The position numbers were made by a program, and so were the translations under genes. This document shows positions 18,483 through 27,065 of a DNA stretch of 64,000 nucleotides, piece after piece. Below the pieces are notes generated by a model. That model had not been told where the DNA came from. It saw only the letters and a list, made by a program, of their open reading frames with translations, and ran no database searches. Positions within the stretch are counted from its first letter, which is position 1. Each line of letters starts with the position of its first letter. This stretch comes from Scandinavium vulneris_A (GTDB lineage: Bacteria; Pseudomonadota; Gammaproteobacteria; Enterobacterales; Enterobacteriaceae), in contig JBKGRZ010000001.1 in assembly GCA_046518185.1 (NCBI GenBank), positions 372,001-436,000 of the forward strand, in the 5' to 3' direction.

Positions 18483-18505
18483 GGCCACCCGAGAGTGGCC
18501 GTTTT
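18483..18505 (+). terminator. Rho-independent terminator after maturase
   Basis: GGCCAC / GTGGCC stem with a 6-base loop followed by GTTTT. It sits between the maturase stop and the convergent HAD phosphatase stop. Confidence 0.8.
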
Positions 18506-18506
18506 A

Positions 18507-19508
18507 TCACTTTCTGCACAACTCAGGATCGTAGACCCTATTCCAGTCCTGCTTCATATCCACGATACTCCAGCCCTGCTTTGCTGCCAGCGCTAACCCA
18601 TCGACCAGCTTGCCACTCGCAGGCGGGTGGCTGTCATAGGCATATTCGCGGATTGCATCGGTATGATGAATCAGCATTTCAAAGGTTTTATAGTCGGGAT
18701 TAGCCGAGGTGTACTGCAACATCGCCAGATCGCCATCACTGTTTCCAAACGCGGCTACCGGGCGTTGACCCATAAACAAATGGATAGCGACCGGTTTCAT
18801 GGCTTTGTCATCGTTAAAAGCGCCTTTCATCGTTTTGCGCAACTGTGGCCCGTCCTTCGTCAGCCTGAATTCCGTGAGTGCAAATGAGCCAATGACCTGC
18901 TCCGGCGGGATACCATACATTTTCTGCGACATCACGCGCATGAAATCACTGCCGCCGCCGGAAACAATCCAGGTTTTGAAACCATTAGCGCGGAGATAAT
19001 CCAGCAACTGCCGCATAGGTTGATATCCCAGTTGGTCATAACGACAGCCCGTATGTCTATTTTTATGGCTGTCGAGCCAGTGACTCACGCGATGACTGAA
19101 TTCTTCAGTGGTCATGCCGCTGTGTGTCAGAGCAACGAGCTTCAATAGCCCTTTATCACCAGAGGCTGCTACGGTTTTAAAATCGTCATTAAGTACCGCC
19201 ATCACCAGTGGATCGTTTTTCCATTCCAGGTTAGCGGGGGCCAGACGCTTAATTTCATCCATCGCAAACTGTAGCTGAAACGTCAGAGGCGCCTCTGGCC
19301 AAAGCGTTCCGTCGTTATCGAAAACAACGTAACGTTTGTCCAGTGGGATGTAATTTGGGCTACCATCGCGGGTACTTTCCTGCACCCACTTCTCAATGGC
19401 CTGCTTTACCGGAGTCTCCTTCCATGCAGATAACGGATCAACAGGGTTGCTAGCGGCATAACTGACACAGCTCAGTAACAGGGGGCTGAGCAAGACTATT
19501 TTTCTCAT
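18507..19508 (-). CDS. Periplasmic HAD-superfamily phosphatase
   Basis: 333 residues with a signal peptide (MRKIVLLSPLLLSCVSYA). HAD motif I is FDNDGTLW (D64, D66), motif II is in WIVSGGGSDF, and motif IV is FGNSDGDLAML. This is the DxDGT phosphohydrolase type, related to exported phosphoserine-phosphatase-like proteins. Likely a periplasmic phosphomonoesterase; substrate unknown. It is convergent with the sulfatase maturase and lies downstream of DUF302 and cupin genes, but a strong terminator precedes it, so it probably depends on readthrough or its own promoter. Confidence 0.88.
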   Translation of the reverse strand: MRKIVLLSPLLLSCVSYAASNPVDPLSAWKETPVKQAIEKWVQESTRDGSPNYIPLDKRYVVFDNDGTLWPEAPLTFQLQFAMDEIKRLAPANLEWKNDPLVMAVLNDDFKTVAASGDKGLLKLVALTHSGMTTEEFSHRVSHWLDSHKNRHTGCRYDQLGYQPMRQLLDYLRANGFKTWIVSGGGSDFMRVMSQKMYGIPPEQVIGSFALTEFRLTKDGPQLRKTMKGAFNDDKAMKPVAIHLFMGQRPVAAFGNSDGDLAMLQYTSANPDYKTFEMLIHHTDAIREYAYDSHPPASGKLVDGLALAAKQGWSIVDMKQDWNRVYDPELCRK

Positions 19509-19528
19509 ATCTAATCCTTCAGATGGTC

Positions 19529-19580
19529 AAAAATTCTGGCCTAAGCAACAACGACACAGTCGCTTGTTGCTTGGGCCAGA
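19529..19580 (-). terminator. Very strong Rho-independent terminator
   Basis: A 17-bp stem with a single G-T wobble (19535-19551 pairing with 19564-19580). An inner CGAC/GTCG stem extends it, with one bulged base and a 3-base loop. Read on the minus strand it is followed by TTTTT (19529-19533). It ends the cupin-DUF302 transcript 12 bases after the DUF302 stop. Confidence 0.9.
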
Positions 19581-19591
19581 AGACAAATCCT

Positions 19592-20002
19592 TTAGGGGTA
19601 TTTACTGACGGTATGATCGAGCCAATCCGGTAACAGGTTGAAAATCGTGTCAATCGCCCCGAATCCACCATTGAGGTGATAAAAATCATTCATATGGTCG
19701 ATGTCGGTACAGCGGATCTGAACCCGCCCATCTTCTGTTTTCCAGATAAATGCTTTGATTGGCAATTCAAAACCGACGTCAATATTGCTCGAAAGCAAGC
19801 TGCCCACCAGATGCGTGTTCTGAAACAACAGACACACCGCCTCATCGACAATTTTATTTGATAATGCAGCGACCTTCTGTTGATCAACATCGGCGATAAT
19901 CATCACTTCTGGAAATTCTGCTAACTTTGCCAGCAAGCGGTCTGCTGTTTCTCTAACAGAGTAAGGACTTGTTCGGACCCAGCGCTGATTAATACCTTGC
20001 AT
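19592..20002 (-). CDS. DUF302-family protein
   Basis: 136 residues from an ATG with AAGGAATAATTT before it. The pattern SVRETADRLLAKLAEFPEVMIIADVDQQKVA, followed by ...VCLLFQNTHLVGSLLSSNIDVGFELPIKAFIW, matches the DUF302 alpha/beta fold. No signal peptide, so likely cytoplasmic. Function of the family is unknown, though members occur with redox and metal genes. It follows the cupin gene by 33 bases and is probably co-transcribed with it. Confidence 0.8.
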   Translation of the reverse strand: MQGINQRWVRTSPYSVRETADRLLAKLAEFPEVMIIADVDQQKVAALSNKIVDEAVCLLFQNTHLVGSLLSSNIDVGFELPIKAFIWKTEDGRVQIRCTDIDHMNDFYHLNGGFGAIDTIFNLLPDWLDHTVSKYP

Positions 20003-20035
20003 AAATTATTCCTTTAAAAATATCTGTCACAGGCT

Positions 20036-20917
20036 TTAGATAGCACCAATGTCTTTTGGATCCCATAATTCAAAGACCAGGTAGTCAGTAACCGCCGTTT
20101 TTGAATTATTTTTGATGGTCACTTTTCCGGTATTCACAAGGTCAGCAGTTTCCAATTTGCCTAACGGTGTCGTATCTTTCTCTCCGCTCTTATCAACGGT
20201 CAGCGAACCATCAAGCACCAAAAGATAAGTAGGACGATTACTGAAATCCTGCTCCGGCACAGAGGTCCCTGCTGATAACGTCACTTTTCGAACGCGCATT
20301 ACACGATCTGTCAGCTTGTCGCTACTATTTGAAAATTGAATATCGCTGACGTTATGCTTGTACACCGGATTACTTTTCTCAAGACCGCCTGCTTTTGGCG
20401 CACTGACATAAAAACTGTCTTGGTCAGCTTTCAGCTTTTTCAGCAATGGGGTGTTTTGTGGATAAGTCACTCCCTTGCAAGGCGTGCCATCATCAAGCAG
20501 GTCAAAAGTGGTCATGGTCAACATTTCGGTCTTTGAACCATTTCTGGCGTAATGCACATTGGCATATTCTTTATAAGAGTCCCCTATGTGCAGCGTCACG
20601 GGTTTATGTTGATAGGGGTGAACAATCGCCGTTCCTTTGGTCACACCCAACATTGCGGGCCGATTCTCATGACTGTGTAAATTAATAAACGAACCTGGTT
20701 TTACATCAACGGTACGAAAGCGTAATTTTCGACATGTCAGTGGCTTGTTTCCATCCGGGAGGTGGATGTCTGATATTTTCAGTGTATTCAACACTTCTGA
20801 CTTAATGCCATCAGGAAGCATCGGTTGAATGGCTGTAGGCATTGATTCTGCATGCGTGGTACTGATAAAGAAGGACGATGCAACCATAACAGCAATTGCC
20901 GTGTTTTTTATTTTCAC
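20036..20917 (-). CDS. Exported bicupin protein
   Basis: 293 residues starting at GTG (20917), preceded by GAGGTGAATAG. No ATG fits better. A signal peptide ends ...STTHA. The first cupin has metal-type histidines in FINLHSHENRPAMLGVTKG and a second part near residue 95-115. The second cupin (AGTSVPEQDFSNRPTYLLVLDGSL) lacks the HxH pair, so at most one metal site is expected. A periplasmic binding or enzyme role is possible; the substrate is unknown. First gene of the leftward cupin-DUF302 unit. Confidence 0.75.
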   Translation of the reverse strand: MKIKNTAIAVMVASSFFISTTHAESMPTAIQPMLPDGIKSEVLNTLKISDIHLPDGNKPLTCRKLRFRTVDVKPGSFINLHSHENRPAMLGVTKGTAIVHPYQHKPVTLHIGDSYKEYANVHYARNGSKTEMLTMTTFDLLDDGTPCKGVTYPQNTPLLKKLKADQDSFYVSAPKAGGLEKSNPVYKHNVSDIQFSNSSDKLTDRVMRVRKVTLSAGTSVPEQDFSNRPTYLLVLDGSLTVDKSGEKDTTPLGKLETADLVNTGKVTIKNNSKTAVTDYLVFELWDPKDIGAI

Positions 20918-21356
20918 CTATTCACCTCGACTATTTTTTGGAGAAACAACGCTATCTAAAACAAAGAAGATTTTCGGTACAGACAAACGAACAAATACTC
21001 TTTACAAGCCGATTTGAGAGTATCCTGGCGGAAAGTGGATAACAACATCAACCAAAATCAGCGCAACGGTGAAATAGGCTTTCAATAGTTTTTAATTTCA
21101 AACTTAATGCGCGCTGCAACCTATTGTTCGGCCATAAAGTGCAGATCAACAAAATATATCGACAAGCGCATGAATTTTAAATTAACAGAAATGACAATCT
21201 TAATAATTAAACTTGATTAGATTGAAAATAGAGAGCTAATTTTTTAAAAAAAACAGCGGCATATTTGGAATGCTATATGACTGAATTTAGGTTTTAACAA
21301 TAGTGCTTCCATGTAATGGAAAGGGGCATGATTTAGAGATGTGAATAATTGAATGA
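20918..21356. other. AT-rich gene-free stretch upstream of cupin gene
   Basis: 440 bases with no credible coding frame on either strand. It should carry the promoter of the leftward cupin-DUF302 transcript. No repeat or RNA structure stands out apart from the terminator at its right edge. Confidence 0.5.
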
Positions 21357-21388
21357 ATATCCTCCGTACTGGCACGGAGGATATTTTT
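21357..21388. terminator. Terminator downstream of ddc
   Basis: Perfect 11-bp stem ATATCCTCCGT / ACGGAGGATAT, 6-base loop, 25 bases after the ddc stop. T5 is on the plus-strand side and AT-rich sequence is on the other, so it could work in both directions. Confidence 0.75.
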
Positions 21389-21409
21389 AGTAAAAAATAA
21401 ACTGTGGGG

Positions 21410-22873
21410 TTATGCGTTGAGCAGTTTCTCAGCTGTTTCTTTTACGCTTGCCAGCAGGATTTTCACATCCTCCAGACAGACGGTTGGATTCAACAGAGTC
21501 ATCTTCAGGCACGTAACGCCATCAGCTTCTGTTACTCCAACGTTGGCGCTACCGGATGCCAGCAGCACGTCACCGATACGCTGGTTCAGCAATGCGACAA
21601 ATGCGCTATCGCCGCTTTCCGGGCGGAATCGGAACAGTACGCTTGCCAACTGTGGCTGCATAACCAGCTCCAGATGCGGCTGAGCAGAAACATATTCCGC
21701 CACTTTTTGTGACAGCGTCACGCCGTTATCAATGATCTCGGCGTACTGCTTTTTGCCCAATGCTTCAAGGCCCATCCACAGTTTTAAGGCATCAAAACGA
21801 CGGGTGGTTTGCAGTGATTTTGATACCAGATTTGGCACGCCGTGCTCTTCATCAAAATCAGAGTTCAGGTATGCCGCCTGGTAACGCATCAGCTCATAGT
21901 GCCGCGCGTCCTTCAACAGGAATGCGCCACAGCTGATAGTCTGGAAGAACTGCTTGTGGAAATCCAGCGTCACAGAGTCTGCACTTTCCAGGCCGTTCAG
22001 ATAGTGGCGATACTTCTCAGACAGCAGCAAAGCCCCGCCCCATGCGGCGTCAACATGCACCCAGATATTTTCCTGCGCGGCCAGCGCAGTAATCTCGACT
22101 AACGGATCAATCGCCCCCGCATCGGTGGTACCGGCAGTGGCCACAATCGCCATCACCTGCTCACCGTTAGCTTTCGCCTGTGCCAGTTTGGCTTTCAGAT
22201 CAGCGACGTCCATCCGCGAGAACGCATCCGTTTTCACCAGGGTGACAGACCGGTAGCCCAGTCCCATCAATGCCATATTTTTTTGCACAGAGAAATGGGC
22301 ACTTTCAGAACAGAACACTTTGATTTTGCTCAGATCGCCGGTTAATCCCTGCTGCTGTACAGAGTGACCCTGACGTGCATAGAATGCATCGCGCGCCAAC
22401 ATCAGCCCCATCAGGTTACTCTGCGTGCCACCGCTGGTGAACACGCCCGCATCCCCGGCACCGTATCCCACCTGCTCACGCAGCCACTCGATGAGTTTAA
22501 TCTCAATGATGGTCGCCGACGGGCTTTGATCCCAGGAATCCATGCTCTGGTTAGTGGCGTTGATCAACACCTCTGCTGCCTGGCTAATCACCAGGCTTGG
22601 GCAGTGCAGATGCGCCACACATTGTGCGTGGTGGACAGACAGGCTGTCTTTGAGGAAATACTCAATCGCCCGCGCAATAGTGGCCTGGTTGCCCAGGCCT
22701 TCGTCGGTAAAGTTTAACTGGATACGATCGCGCAGCTGGTCGACGGTTTTACCCTGATACATTTCAGGCTGCTTTAACCAGTCGATGACGGCCTGGCTAC
22801 TCTGCTCAATGGCTTCCTGATAGGCGGCGATACTTTGCGCCGAACCAGACAGGATCGGATTGTTATCAGACAC
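21410..22873 (-). CDS. ddc: L-2,4-diaminobutyrate decarboxylase
   Basis: 487 residues, group II PLP-dependent decarboxylase. H193 (SAHFSVQK) should stack on PLP, D275 (HVDAAWGG) should bind the ring nitrogen and K307 (LDFHKQFF) forms the Schiff base. The length and the adjacent dat gene match L-2,4-diaminobutyrate decarboxylase, which makes 1,3-diaminopropane, rather than glutamate or tyrosine decarboxylases. It starts 14 bases after dat, so the two form an operon. 1,3-diaminopropane can be a norspermidine precursor; no norspermidine genes are in the window. Confidence 0.93.
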   Translation of the reverse strand: MSDNNPILSGSAQSIAAYQEAIEQSSQAVIDWLKQPEMYQGKTVDQLRDRIQLNFTDEGLGNQATIARAIEYFLKDSLSVHHAQCVAHLHCPSLVISQAAEVLINATNQSMDSWDQSPSATIIEIKLIEWLREQVGYGAGDAGVFTSGGTQSNLMGLMLARDAFYARQGHSVQQQGLTGDLSKIKVFCSESAHFSVQKNMALMGLGYRSVTLVKTDAFSRMDVADLKAKLAQAKANGEQVMAIVATAGTTDAGAIDPLVEITALAAQENIWVHVDAAWGGALLLSEKYRHYLNGLESADSVTLDFHKQFFQTISCGAFLLKDARHYELMRYQAAYLNSDFDEEHGVPNLVSKSLQTTRRFDALKLWMGLEALGKKQYAEIIDNGVTLSQKVAEYVSAQPHLELVMQPQLASVLFRFRPESGDSAFVALLNQRIGDVLLASGSANVGVTEADGVTCLKMTLLNPTVCLEDVKILLASVKETAEKLLNA

Positions 22874-22887
22874 TATCGTAACTCCGA

Positions 22888-24273
22888 TTAAACCGGCTTA
22901 ACGCCAGCGCCCAGCAAGGCGTTTTCAAATTTATCGAGGAAAATTTCCAGCTCCGCGTTGGTTATCAACAGAGACGGCAGCAGACGCAGAACGCAACCGT
23001 TACGGCCACCGCGCTCCAGAATCAGGCCAGACTCGAAGCATTTTTTCTGCAACAGTGCTGAGAGCTCGCCATCTGCCGGGTAGCATCCCATGTGATCCTG
23101 TGCTTCGTTCGGCTTCACGATTTCAATGCCGATCATCAGACCCAGACCGCGCACGTGGCCGATAACCGGGAAACGTTTTTGCATGTCGGCCAGTTTGCCT
23201 TTCAGCCACTCGCCCTGGGCGGCAACTTTATCGGCAATACCGTCGTCTTTGATGATTTTAAGCGTGGTCAGGCCGGTGGCCATCGCCAGCTGGTTACCGC
23301 GGAAAGTCCCGGTATGGTGGCCTGGTGCCCATGCGTCAAACTGTTTTTTGATGCCCAGAACGGCTAAAGGCAGACCGCCACCGACGGCTTTGGACATGAC
23401 GATGATGTCTGGCTCGATCCCGGCGTGTTCAAACGCGAACAGTTTCCCGGTACGTGCGAAGCCCGCCTGGACTTCGTCGATGATCAGCAGAATGCCATGC
23501 TCCTGCGTGACTTTACGGATACGCTGCAGCCATTCGACCGGAGCCGGGTTCACACCGCCTTCGCCCTGCACGGCTTCGAGGATCACCGCCGCAGGTTTGC
23601 GCACGCCGCTTTCCACGTCGTTAATCAGGTTTTCGAAATAGTAGGTCAGCGCTTTCACGCCAGCGTCACCGCCAATACCCAGCGGGCAGCGGTACAGATG
23701 CGGGTAAGGCATAAACTGCACTTCCGGCATCATATTGCTGACGGCTTCTTTTGGTGACAGGTTGCCAGTTACGGAGAGCGCACCGTGCGTCATACCGTGG
23801 TAGCCGCCGGAGAAGCTGATAATGCCTGAACGGCCAGTCACTTTTTTCGCCAGTTTGAGCGCGGCTTCAACGGCATCTGCGCCAGATGGCCCGGTGAATT
23901 GCAGGCAGTATTCTTTGCCCTGACCCGGTAATAAAGAGAGTAAATAAGATGAAAATTCATCTTTTAGAGGGGTGGTCAGATCCAGCGTATGTAACGGTAA
24001 GCCGCTGCTGATGACACTTTGAATGCTTTGAAGCACGTCAGGATGATTATGACCCAGCGCCAAGGTTCCGGCGCCTGCCAGACAATCAAGATATTGATTA
24101 TTTTCAACGTCAGTTATCCATACACCCTGCGCTTTGGCTATTGCCAATGGCAGTTTACGGGGATAGCTTCTGACGTTAGATTCAAACTCAGCTTGTCTCG
24201 CTAAAAAGGTATCATTGCTTTGTGGTAATGAATTAGCACTTAAAGTATCAATACGGACTTTATCCGTCATCAT
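22888..24273 (-). CDS. dat: Diaminobutyrate--2-oxoglutarate aminotransferase
   Basis: 461 residues, class III aminotransferase. Phosphate-binding TGPSGADAVEAALKL (128-142), D266 in IIDEVQAGFARTG and the PLP lysine K295 in VMSKAVGGGLPLA are all present. The pairing with ddc identifies it as the enzyme converting L-aspartate 4-semialdehyde plus glutamate to L-2,4-diaminobutyrate. AGGAG lies just upstream of two adjacent ATG codons (24273 and 24270). It is divergent from an aspartokinase that makes its precursor, which implies a dedicated flux from aspartate. Confidence 0.93.
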   Translation of the reverse strand: MMTDKVRIDTLSANSLPQSNDTFLARQAEFESNVRSYPRKLPLAIAKAQGVWITDVENNQYLDCLAGAGTLALGHNHPDVLQSIQSVISSGLPLHTLDLTTPLKDEFSSYLLSLLPGQGKEYCLQFTGPSGADAVEAALKLAKKVTGRSGIISFSGGYHGMTHGALSVTGNLSPKEAVSNMMPEVQFMPYPHLYRCPLGIGGDAGVKALTYYFENLINDVESGVRKPAAVILEAVQGEGGVNPAPVEWLQRIRKVTQEHGILLIIDEVQAGFARTGKLFAFEHAGIEPDIIVMSKAVGGGLPLAVLGIKKQFDAWAPGHHTGTFRGNQLAMATGLTTLKIIKDDGIADKVAAQGEWLKGKLADMQKRFPVIGHVRGLGLMIGIEIVKPNEAQDHMGCYPADGELSALLQKKCFESGLILERGGRNGCVLRLLPSLLITNAELEIFLDKFENALLGAGVKPV

Positions 24274-24685
24274 ATCACTCCTACAACCTCGGGTATTATT
24301 AACGCCGGGTTGAATAAAGGTTAAGGGACTGGCCTGTAAAAAACGCGGCTAATATATGCCGTTTTAAGAAAGGACTCAATCATTTATTTTTATGTATAAA
24401 ATGCCCTTTAAAATCAAAGCATAACAAGAAAACCCATTACCGATTTAGTATAGGGATAAATGGATAAACAGGCAGTATACAACGTCATGAAATCCATCGG
24501 ATTGACATGGTTTTACGCTTTCGCAACACAATTTTACGGTTCCAAGTCTTAGGCCTTACTCTTCAAGGCATTCTTTTTCACTAGATTATTTCTAAATGTA
24601 ATAAAAACATCGACCCCTTCTGATAAATCACTTACTATGGCGCGCTTTTTTACGCTACGTGTAAATAAGCGCACCGGTAACGCGT

Positions 24686-24841
24686 AAGAGGCAATACATG
24701 TTATCGACAACAGGATGCATTCCTGGGTTGTCATCAGAAATGTTCGCGGGCGGACATTTCGTAAGGCGAAGCGTGCTTCCCTTATGCCGAGAATGAAAAT
24801 TTTCTTGCCATCTTTATATGGCGCCCTGATATGAGATTGTT
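24686..24841 (+). promoter_or_regulatory. Probable decayed lysine-riboswitch leader
   Basis: The 5' leader of the aspartokinase paralogue resembles the 3' half of the E. coli lysC lysine-riboswitch leader as I remember it. CCTGGGTTGTCA (24722-24733) is followed by CAGAAATGTTCGC. A 10-bp hairpin comes next (24737-24746 with 24751-24760, loop CGGG), then CTTCCCTTATGCC and TGAAAAT before the start. An AAGAGGC box remains at 24686. Only about 30 bases separate it from CCTGGG, where an intact aptamer has well over 100, and the lysine-binding core boxes are missing. The ligand-sensing part therefore seems lost while the downstream hairpin persists. Confidence 0.6.
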
Positions 24842-26203
24842 ATGACTCGCGTTTATCCACAATTCGTCGTTGCCAAATTTGGCGGTACCAGCGTTGCTGA
24901 TTTCGATTCAATGAATCGCAGTGCCAGTATAGTTCTTGCAGATGACCACGTTCGCCTGGTCGTTTTATCTGCCTCCGCAGGGGTCACAAATCTATTAGTC
25001 GAACTTTCTGAAGGGCTGGAAAGTCGCGATCGTATGGATAAAATTGATACCCTCCGCGCTATCCAGCACAACATTATTTCCCGCCTTAAATCGCCATCGA
25101 TCATTGGCAAGGAAATCGACCAACTCCTTGAAAACATAACACGTCTTTCTGAAACAGCGTGGGAAGCGTCTTCCCCTGCGTTGAGCGATGAACTGGTTAG
25201 CCATGGCGAGCTGATGTCGAGCCTGTTATTTGCTGAAGTGCTTCGTGAACGTGAAGCACAGGCTGAATGGTTTGATGCGCGGAAAGTCATTCGAACCAAC
25301 AACCTGTACGGCTGCGCTGAACCCAATATCAGCCTTGTAGAAAAACACGCTGAAGCCCATCTGCGGCCGCGAATTGAACAGGCGATTGTGATAACCCAGG
25401 GTTTTATCGGCAGTGATGACGCCGGGCATACCACGACCCTGGGACGAGGCGGGAGCGACTACACCGCGTCCCTTTTGGGGGAAGCGTTACACGCCGCCCG
25501 GGTGGATATCTGGACGGATGTGGCCGGGATCTACACCACCGATCCGCGCATTGTGGCGCAGGCCCAGCGTATCGACCATATCTCCTTCTCCGAAGCCAGC
25601 GATATGGCTGCTTTTGGTGCAAAAGTGCTCCATCCAGCGACGCTGTTACCGGCAATGCGCAAAAATATCCCGGTGTTTGTCGGTTCCAGTAAAAACATCT
25701 CTGCCGGTGGCACGCTGGTTCGCCGCGAGACGGAGAATCCGCCGCTTTACCGTGCCATTGCCGTTCGTCGCAAGCAAACCCTGCTGAGATTACATAGCCT
25801 TAATGCGCAACCGGCATACGCATTTTTTGCCGAAACGTTCGCGATCCTGGCAGAACATCAGGTAGATGTGGATTTGGTTACGACCTCGGAGAAAGGGATA
25901 GCGCTGGCCCTGAACGCAACGAGTTTCACTTCTGGCGAAGATAACACCCTGACTACCGCGCTACTCACCGCCCTCTCAGCGCATTGCCGCGTCGAGATTG
26001 AAACCGGGCTGGCGCTGGTGACGCTGATTGGCAATCAACTTCATCGTAGCGCGGGCGTCTGCCGCGATACCTTCGTGGAGTTGGATGCGCATTGCGTGCG
26101 CATGATTTGCCATGGCGCATCCAATGATAATCTCTGTTTCCTGCTGCCAGACGATGCCGCCAACGACGCGGTTGCGGCACTGCACCGCCGATTATTTGAG
26201 TGA
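24842..26203 (+). CDS. Aspartokinase III paralogue (LysC-like)
   Basis: 453 residues. The kinase domain has KFGGTSVAD near the N-terminus, LGRGGSDYTA and WTDVAGIYTTDPR, and two ACT domains follow. It aligns end to end with E. coli LysC after a 4-residue N-terminal extension but is clearly diverged. At positions forming the lysine site in E. coli LysC it reads A for M318, A for S321, A for G323, F for L325 and D for S338, while T344, S345 and E346 are kept. It phosphorylates aspartate. Being divergent from dat-ddc, it probably supplies aspartate semialdehyde for diaminobutyrate. It may be a second copy, which a whole-genome view would show. Confidence 0.92.
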   Translation: MTRVYPQFVVAKFGGTSVADFDSMNRSASIVLADDHVRLVVLSASAGVTNLLVELSEGLESRDRMDKIDTLRAIQHNIISRLKSPSIIGKEIDQLLENITRLSETAWEASSPALSDELVSHGELMSSLLFAEVLREREAQAEWFDARKVIRTNNLYGCAEPNISLVEKHAEAHLRPRIEQAIVITQGFIGSDDAGHTTTLGRGGSDYTASLLGEALHAARVDIWTDVAGIYTTDPRIVAQAQRIDHISFSEASDMAAFGAKVLHPATLLPAMRKNIPVFVGSSKNISAGGTLVRRETENPPLYRAIAVRRKQTLLRLHSLNAQPAYAFFAETFAILAEHQVDVDLVTTSEKGIALALNATSFTSGEDNTLTTALLTALSAHCRVEIETGLALVTLIGNQLHRSAGVCRDTFVELDAHCVRMICHGASNDNLCFLLPDDAANDAVAALHRRLFE

Positions 26204-26209
26204 GTGAGA

Positions 26210-26233
26210 TCAGGGGCGTATATGCGCCCCTGA
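26210..26233 (+). terminator. Terminator after aspartokinase
   Basis: TCAGGGGCG / CGCCCCTGA, a 9-bp stem with a 6-base loop, 6 bases after the stop and followed by the AT-rich ACTATTTAAC. The short T tract makes it imperfect. Confidence 0.65.
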
Positions 26234-26346
26234 ACTATTTAACAAGCCGTGCGATATTATTATCTATGCTTTGTTGAAGCAGTCACTTCCTCGCGTCCCT
26301 TCGTCTACAGTTAATCTTATCGACAACTTACAGAACGCGTTAGCAC

Positions 26347-27006
26347 ATGGGCTTTTTGCTAAGGACTCACCTCTTCATCCGGCTGCGGCTGCTGTTTTCC
26401 ATTATCGCTGGCGTCGTCTGCTATTTTACCCTTCCCGCTCAGTTAGGAACGTTACAACGCCTGCTCATCAGCTGGAACGTGCTGGCGTGGCTGTACCTAA
26501 TTTTTATCTGGTTTCGCATGGTGCGCACGGATGTGAAAGATATTCCGCGTATTGCCAAAGTTCAGGATCAAAGTGCGGCGCTGGTGTTAGGCTTGGTCAT
26601 TGTTGCCTGTATGGCCAGCATTGTGGCGATCCTGGGCGAACTCTCTGCCTTACACTCGCTGATCGGAACGCCACGTATTTTGCATGTCACTCTGACTGCC
26701 ACCACACTGATTGTCTCCTGGGCTTTGCTGCCCAGTTCTTTCGCAATGCATTACGCGCACCATCACTACCTGCACCTTCGACACGATGTCACCCCAATGA
26801 TTTTCCCGGAAAAACCTGCCGAACCCGACTACTGGGATTTTCTCTATTTCGCTTTCACTATCGCCGTTGCTTCGCAAACGGCTGATGTCGCGACGGGAAC
26901 CACGGAAATGCGCCAGATTACACTCTTACAATCCGTTATCTCCTTTATTTTTAATCTGGCCATTTTGGGTCTATCGGTCAATGTGGGTGCTGGATTACTG
27001 AGCTGA
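26347..27006 (+). CDS. DUF1345 inner-membrane protein
   Basis: 219 residues with about five to six membrane helices. The C-terminal part with EPDYWDFLYFAFTIAVASQTADVATGTTEMRQ is the hallmark of DUF1345 proteins. AMHYAHHHYLHLRHD gives a histidine-rich loop. Function of the family is unknown. The gene stands alone, and no strong ribosome site is visible before the ATG. An overlapping longer frame from 26271 in another phase lacks any domain. Confidence 0.85.
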   Translation: MGFLLRTHLFIRLRLLFSIIAGVVCYFTLPAQLGTLQRLLISWNVLAWLYLIFIWFRMVRTDVKDIPRIAKVQDQSAALVLGLVIVACMASIVAILGELSALHSLIGTPRILHVTLTATTLIVSWALLPSSFAMHYAHHHYLHLRHDVTPMIFPEKPAEPDYWDFLYFAFTIAVASQTADVATGTTEMRQITLLQSVISFIFNLAILGLSVNVGAGLLS

Positions 27007-27034
27007 TCTTCCTGATTTCGAGGAACACGTTTAA

Positions 27035-27065
27035 CGGCCAGAGAAATATCTGACCGCTTTTATAT
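27035..27065 (+). terminator. Terminator after DUF1345 gene
   Basis: CGGCCAGA / TCTGACCG stem with one mismatch, a 6-base loop, then CTTTTATATTT. Confidence 0.65.

Noticed and set aside
12300..20920. A genomic island bounded by integrase or tRNA
   Set aside because: No integrase, transposase, tRNA or direct repeat was seen at either edge; the block may be foreign but the sequence here does not show how it arrived.
24549..24734. 61-codon minus-strand frame in the dat/aspartokinase intergenic region
   Set aside because: No ribosome site or homology recognised; it overlaps the riboswitch-like leader, which explains the sequence better.
24600..24841. An intact lysine riboswitch
   Set aside because: The spacing between the AAGAGGC box and CCTGGGTTGTCA is far too short for the five-helix aptamer and the core boxes are missing.
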